Positions 22,062-25,415 of a stretch of DNA of 25,415 nt are shown in pieces. Source of the stretch: an uncultured bacterium (GTDB taxonomy: Bacteria > Bacillota > Clostridia > Oscillospirales > Acutalibacteraceae); NCBI GenBank assembly GCA_905215105.1, contig CAJMOI010000011.1, forward strand, positions 1 through 25,415, read 5' to 3'. Below the pieces are notes generated by a model. That model was not told where the DNA came from. It made no database searches and saw only the letters and a list, made by a program, of their open reading frames with translations. A program made the translations under genes and the position numbers. How positions within the stretch are numbered: the stretch's first letter is position 1; each line of letters begins with the position of its first letter.

Positions 22062-22948
22062 TGTCCATTATGCACAAAGTCAAATGGGGAGATACTCTGT
22101 GGGATCTTTCCCGGAAGTACGGCGTGAGTATTGACGCCATTGTCAAGGCCAACAAGCAGATTAAAGACCCCCACTGGATTTATACCGGAGACACACTGGT
22201 GATTCCCACGGGAAGCTCGTCTTCTTCCTCTTCTTCGGGTTCTTCTTCCTCCTCCTCGGGGAAGACCAGCAAGCCCCCTTCCTATGAAACGGGGAAACCG
22301 GTGTACAAAGCATCGTCGGGGCTTTCGGCGCTGGAAAAGCAGCTGGCCCAGCTGGAAGCCCAGCGCCCCGGCGAGTACAATTCCCAGTACAGCGACCGGA
22401 TTTCCCAGCTGGTGGAGGAAATCCTCAACCGCCCGGAATTTTCCTATGACCTGAACGCGGACCCGGTGTACCGGCAGTACCGCACCCAGTATATGCAGGC
22501 GGGCAATCTGGCTATGCGGGATGTACAGGGGCAGGCGGCGGCCCTTTCCGGCGGGTATGGGAACAGCTATGCCGTCACCGCGGGAAGTCAGGCCTATCAG
22601 CAGTATCTGACCCAGCTGAACCAGCAGGTGCCCCAGCTGTATCAGGCGGCCTATGACCGGTATCAGGGGCAGGGACAGCAGCTGATGGACCAGATGGGAA
22701 CGCTGATGGAGATGGATCAGGCCGCCTATGACCAGTACCGGGATCAGGTGTCCGATTATCAGAAACAGCTGGAGTACTACAAAGACAAGTACCGCCAGCA
22801 GCAGGAACAGGAATACGAGGCCTATCTGGACCGTCTCAAGGAGTGGCAGGAGAACCGGGATTATTCCTATGAAAAAGCCCAGGACCAGCAGGAGCAGTCC
22901 CGGTGGGAAGAGGAAATGCGCCGCAAGTGGGCCCAGCTGTACCAGTGA
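22061..22948 (+). CDS. LysM protein with phage-type Gln/Tyr-rich domain
   Basis: The 295-aa protein has a LysM peptidoglycan-binding domain at 4-48 (VKWGDTLWDLSRKYGVSID...GDTLVIP), a Ser-rich linker (52-67), and a domain (about 125-200) with GQAAALSGGYGNSYA (157-171) and SYDLNADPVYRQYRTQYMQAG. As I remember them, similar sequences occur in hypothetical structural proteins of gut clostridial phages. The last ~95 residues are a charged coiled coil rich in Gln, Tyr and Glu. No signal peptide or catalytic motif is visible. ATG overlaps the tail-gene stop by one base (TAATG), so translation is coupled. It may be a virion or ejection protein, or an adaptor to the cell wall; neither is proven. Confidence 0.7.
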   Translation: MSIMHKVKWGDTLWDLSRKYGVSIDAIVKANKQIKDPHWIYTGDTLVIPTGSSSSSSSSGSSSSSSGKTSKPPSYETGKPVYKASSGLSALEKQLAQLEAQRPGEYNSQYSDRISQLVEEILNRPEFSYDLNADPVYRQYRTQYMQAGNLAMRDVQGQAAALSGGYGNSYAVTAGSQAYQQYLTQLNQQVPQLYQAAYDRYQGQGQQLMDQMGTLMEMDQAAYDQYRDQVSDYQKQLEYYKDKYRQQQEQEYEAYLDRLKEWQENRDYSYEKAQDQQEQSRWEEEMRRKWAQLYQ

Positions 22949-22954
22949 GAAGCA

Positions 22955-22985
22955 CCCGGAGCCGGTTTTCGGTTCCGGGCTGTTT
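22955..22985 (+). terminator. Probable terminator of the phage-type gene block
   Basis: CCCGGAGCCG (22955-22964) pairs with CGGTTCCGGG (22970-22979), one G-T wobble, loop of five. Only a weak T tract (CTGTTTC) follows, so termination may be incomplete. Confidence 0.5.
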
Positions 22986-23012
22986 CGCTATGGGGATTCG
23001 CCGGAATTTTGT

Positions 23013-23040
23013 TTGTTCCCGGTGGGGTTCGTGGTATAAT
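23013..23040 (+). promoter_or_regulatory. Promoter of the DUF4317 gene
   Basis: TGGTATAAT (23032-23040) is an extended -10. TTGTTC (23013-23018) is a partial -35 at 16 bp. The leader of ~105 nt contains a perfect hairpin (23065-23090). Confidence 0.55.
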
Positions 23041-23057
23041 GGGGAAGACGCCGGAGG

Positions 23058-23090
23058 AAAAAAATACAGGCGCACACGGGTGCGCCTGTA
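23058..23090 (-). terminator. Perfect hairpin in the DUF4317 leader, terminator-like on the minus strand
   Basis: TACAGGCGCA (23065-23074) and TGCGCCTGTA (23081-23090) are perfect 10-bp arms. On the minus strand the hairpin is followed by seven T (complement of 23058-23064), a good intrinsic terminator for leftward transcripts. On the plus strand it is an untranslated leader hairpin. It resembles the GCGCAC/GTGCGC palindromes near 18320-18397. Confidence 0.55.
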
Positions 23091-23153
23091 CCGGCAAGAA
23101 TCCAATATTGATTATCGCTGAATTTTGATATTTTTACAGGAGGTTTCATTATT

Positions 23154-24287
23154 ATGAATGATAAGGAAATCGGCGAGCTGCGCCGCAGAATTCGCCCGGA
23201 AAAGAGCAGCATCACCCATATTGTGGGCTGTTTTGTCAACGAAAGCCACGAAATCGCCGCCCGGTTTGACCAGCCGCTGGCCACTATGGACCCGGAGGAA
23301 GAGGAAAAGTTCCTCTCCATCCTGCGGAAAACCCTTTCCGGCCCGCTGGGGAAAAACCTGCTGAATCTCTCCTTTGAAACCCGTCAGGTGGTGGACAGCG
23401 ACGAACACCGGCTGCTGATGACCCTGCGGGATTCTTCCCTGAAGGACGAGCCCGCCGTCCAGACCCTGTTTGAAAAAATCGCTTCCGCAGTCCGGATCGA
23501 GGGCGGTTATCTGATTCTCATGGTCTGTGACGCTTATGATGTGTTCCACAAGCACAAGGACGGCGCTCGGGAAGAGGATTCCGGCGAACTGTTCCGGTAT
23601 TTTCTGTGCAGTATCTGCCCCGTCAAAGCCACTCGCCCGGCTCTGAGCTATTACGCCGCCGAAAACGAGTTCCGCAACAGCCCCAGCGACTGGATTGTGT
23701 CGCCGCCTGCCGCCGGTTTTCTGTTCCCTGCCTTTGACGACCGGAGCACCAACATTTACGGCGCGCTGTACTATTCCCGCAGTGTTTCCGATTTGCAGCA
23801 GGAGCTGATTGACGTTCTTTTCAAAAGCCCCGCCCCCATGCCCGCCGAGGAACAGAAGGAGACGTTCCAGGCGGCTTTGTGCGAAACGTTGGGGGAGGAA
23901 TGCAGCTATGACGTGATGCAGACCGTCCACAGCCGCCTTTGCGAAATGGTGCAGGAGCACAAGGACGCAAAAGAGGAGGAGCCCCTGACCATTACCGCCC
24001 AGGGCGTGGAGGCACTGCTGGAGAATAGCGGTGTTTCCCAGCCCAAAGCCCAGGCAGTCCGGGAAAAGCTCACCGAGGAATTCGGGGAAGAGGCGGACCT
24101 TTGCCCGGGAAATCTGGTGGATTTGCGCCAATTCCGGCTGGAAACCCCTGATGTCTCCATCCGGGTGAACCCGGAGCGCCGGGATTTGATTGAAACCCGC
24201 ATCATTGACGGCACCCGGTATATTTTAATCCGGGCGGATGAGGGCGTAGAAGTCAACGGGGTAAGCATCCGCATTAACGACGACTGA
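23154..24287 (+). CDS. DUF4317 family protein
   Basis: The 377-aa protein matches the DUF4317 family, which is largely confined to Clostridia and of unknown function. The opening MNDKEIGELRRRIRPEKSSI and the following HIVGCFVNESHEI are the family's signature, and the C-terminal GVSIRIND end is also typical. No signal peptide or membrane segment is seen, so it is cytosolic. ATG follows AGGAGG at ~8 nt. It has its own promoter and lies between the phage-type block and a convergent peptidase gene 18 nt from its stop, with no terminator visible in that gap. Confidence 0.85.
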   Translation: MNDKEIGELRRRIRPEKSSITHIVGCFVNESHEIAARFDQPLATMDPEEEEKFLSILRKTLSGPLGKNLLNLSFETRQVVDSDEHRLLMTLRDSSLKDEPAVQTLFEKIASAVRIEGGYLILMVCDAYDVFHKHKDGAREEDSGELFRYFLCSICPVKATRPALSYYAAENEFRNSPSDWIVSPPAAGFLFPAFDDRSTNIYGALYYSRSVSDLQQELIDVLFKSPAPMPAEEQKETFQAALCETLGEECSYDVMQTVHSRLCEMVQEHKDAKEEEPLTITAQGVEALLENSGVSQPKAQAVREKLTEEFGEEADLCPGNLVDLRQFRLETPDVSIRVNPERRDLIETRIIDGTRYILIRADEGVEVNGVSIRINDD

Positions 24288-24305
24288 CCACAAGTTCCGG
24301 CTTGT

Positions 24306-25139
24306 TCACGGGAAAAAACCGCCGGGAATGGTCACCACCGCCTGACTGCCCATGGAAGCATACCGGTCGGCCAGCAGGTCTTTGTCCACGGTAATCCGGC
24401 CGTTGCCGTTATAGGGGTCCATGCAGACCCAGCGTCCGTTTTGCTCACCCACCAGCACCATGCAGTGCTCGTTGTTGGGCCAGGTAAAGGTTTCGCCGCT
24501 GGGAAGCTCCCAGACGGTTCCCGGGCTGGTTTCCAGCTGGCAGATGGTACACCAGATCAGCACGGGAACGCCCCGGCATACATAGTCGGTATAGAGCTGT
24601 TCCAGCGTCCGGTCATAGAGGGTTTCCGCTTCCAGCAGAGGAGCGGTCTCATGGATGAGCTCCTCGATGACCGGCGCAAAGCAGCCATATCCCCAGGTGG
24701 TAAAGGGGGAGCCTACAAACACTTCGTTGGGGTCCGGGCCGTAGCATTTGCCCGATTCGTCCCAGCGGATGTTTTCAGAGGGGAGCTGCTCCGCCAGATC
24801 GGTGGGGAGAATTTCCTGCTGCCAGTAGTTCAGCACCATGGCGGCGCTGACGGTTTCGCAGCCGGTGGGCAGCGTGCCTTCCTGAGAAAGATAGTCCACA
24901 TCCAGCGTGATTTCCCCGGTTTTGCTGGTTTGGATCCGGTCTTCAATGGCGTTCCACAGGGAGCGGGCTTCTGCAATCCGAGGGTCCGGCGTAAAGGTGG
25001 GAGCCGCTTCCGACACGGTTTGACTGACCGCTTTTCCCGAAACCGGGTCGTCGGGAAGGAGGGGCTGGAACAGGAACGCCATTCTCCCCAGCAGCAATGT
25101 CAGCGCCAACAAGATCAGCCAATTTCGCTTCTTTTTCAT
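24306..25139 (-). CDS. C39-like cysteine peptidase, membrane-anchored or secreted
   Basis: The 277-aa protein has an N-terminal hydrophobic segment (about 7-27) acting as signal or anchor, a Pro/Thr/Ser-rich linker (about 30-52) and a C39-like (papain-fold) peptidase domain. Catalytic residues are likely Cys94 in LPTGCETVSAAMVLNYW, His225 in NNEHCMVLVG and Asp241 in CMDPYNG. Such proteins act outside the membrane; substrates are generally unknown, and they are not fused to ABC exporters as bacteriocin-processing C39 domains are. Five further Cys (132, 153, 188, 197, 200) might form disulfides. ATG 25139 follows AAGGAGGA. The stop faces the DUF4317 gene. Confidence 0.85.
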   Translation of the reverse strand: MKKKRNWLILLALTLLLGRMAFLFQPLLPDDPVSGKAVSQTVSEAAPTFTPDPRIAEARSLWNAIEDRIQTSKTGEITLDVDYLSQEGTLPTGCETVSAAMVLNYWQQEILPTDLAEQLPSENIRWDESGKCYGPDPNEVFVGSPFTTWGYGCFAPVIEELIHETAPLLEAETLYDRTLEQLYTDYVCRGVPVLIWCTICQLETSPGTVWELPSGETFTWPNNEHCMVLVGEQNGRWVCMDPYNGNGRITVDKDLLADRYASMGSQAVVTIPGGFFP

Positions 25140-25171
25140 TTCATCATCCTCCTTCGGAACAGGTGATACAC

Positions 25172-25195
25172 AGGACGCCCGAGGCGTCCTTTTTT
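25172..25195 (+). terminator. Hairpin in the peptidase leader, terminator-like on the plus strand
   Basis: AGGACGCC (25172-25179) pairs with GGCGTCCT (25183-25190) around CGA, followed by TTTTT. Its T run faces away from the peptidase gene, so it would stop rightward, antisense transcripts. It may also act as a weak end for the antiporter transcript coming from the right. Confidence 0.5.
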
Positions 25196-25232
25196 GTTTC
25201 CTTTTCCTCAGGATACCATGGAAATGAATCAG

Positions 25233-25265
25233 AATTGCATCAAAATTGCATCAAAGTTGTATCAT
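25233..25265. repeat. Three 11-bp tandem repeats
   Basis: AATTGCATCAA (25233-25243), AATTGCATCAA (25244-25254) and AGTTGTATCAT (25255-25265) follow one another. The 11-bp spacing is about one helical turn, as in some regulator sites. They lie between the antiporter stop and the peptidase gene and slightly overlap the former. Confidence 0.5.
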
Positions 25266-25415
25266 GGCGTGTTTTTTTCTATTATTTGTGCCGGTTCCGG
25301 CTGTAAACACCGGCGATACAGTAAGTCAATTCCAAAAGCGCCCAGGGGTGCGGTGATGAGAATGGCCAGCACCGCCACGGTCAGCACCAGATGGCCGCAG
25401 GCCAGCCCCGCCGCC
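25262..25415 (-). CDS. C-terminal end of a probable cation:proton antiporter (5' end outside window)
   Basis: Reading the minus strand from the window edge gives 50 residues in an open frame ending at TGA (complement of 25262-25264). The stretch LVLTVAVLAILITAPLGAFG followed by IDLLYRRCL is a last membrane helix and start of the cytosolic tail typical of CPA-type Na+/H+ antiporters, where ILITAPLGAxGID is conserved. Codon use matches the GC-rich neighbours. The rest of the gene lies to the right of the window, so family assignment rests on one helix. It is upstream of and in the same direction as the peptidase gene, 122 nt apart. Confidence 0.6.
   Translation of the reverse strand, partial: AAGLACGHLVLTVAVLAILITAPLGAFGIDLLYRRCLQPEPAQIIEKNTP

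Overview
The window reads as chromosome of a low-to-mid GC Gram-positive anaerobe, most likely a gut member of the Oscillospirales (class Clostridia). This rests on strong AAAGGAGG-type ribosome binding sites, sigma-A promoters often with an extended -10, a DUF4317 gene, and short GTAGGGGCGC...GCGCCC palindromes of the kind scattered through such genomes. Genus cannot be fixed from sequence alone. Most of the window is GC-rich by eye, but the first ~2.4 kb is strikingly AT-rich and looks acquired.

Left island (1-2954): the 3' end of a Rad50/SMC-like ATPase, a RhuM-family gene, and a type III toxin-antitoxin module. In that module two 52-nt pseudoknot repeats and a terminator precede a TenpN/CptN-like toxin. 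The two repeats covary in both helices, so the RNA is the best-supported unusual element in the window.

Sugar operon (3056-6796, minus): two Gfo/Idh/MocA dehydrogenases and two ThuA-domain proteins, tightly spaced, with a divergent AraC-family regulator (6920-7750). Neither a transporter nor a glycosidase is present.

Envelope block (7984-16266, plus): a GldA/GldF/GldG-like ABC system with a DUF4340 protein ends at a terminator. It is followed by a separately promoted pair: a SEDS glycosyltransferase with a fused FHA domain, and a class B penicillin-binding protein. Then come pyrE (minus) and, in its leader, a 67-bp MITE-like inverted repeat.

Phage-derived block (17205-22948): an ImmA/IrrE protease and XRE repressor on the minus strand face a plus-strand set made of a zinc-ribbon protein, a replication-organiser-like protein with a (D/E-T)n linker, a Cys-rich small protein, a DUF859/S74 tail-fibre protein, and a LysM protein carrying a phage-type domain. 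The promoters of the two arms are arranged face to face. No integrase, terminase, portal or capsid gene is visible, so this is a remnant or domesticated cassette.

Right end (23154-25415): a DUF4317 protein, a secreted or anchored C39-like cysteine peptidase (minus), and the C-terminal end of a probable cation:proton antiporter (minus) running off the window.
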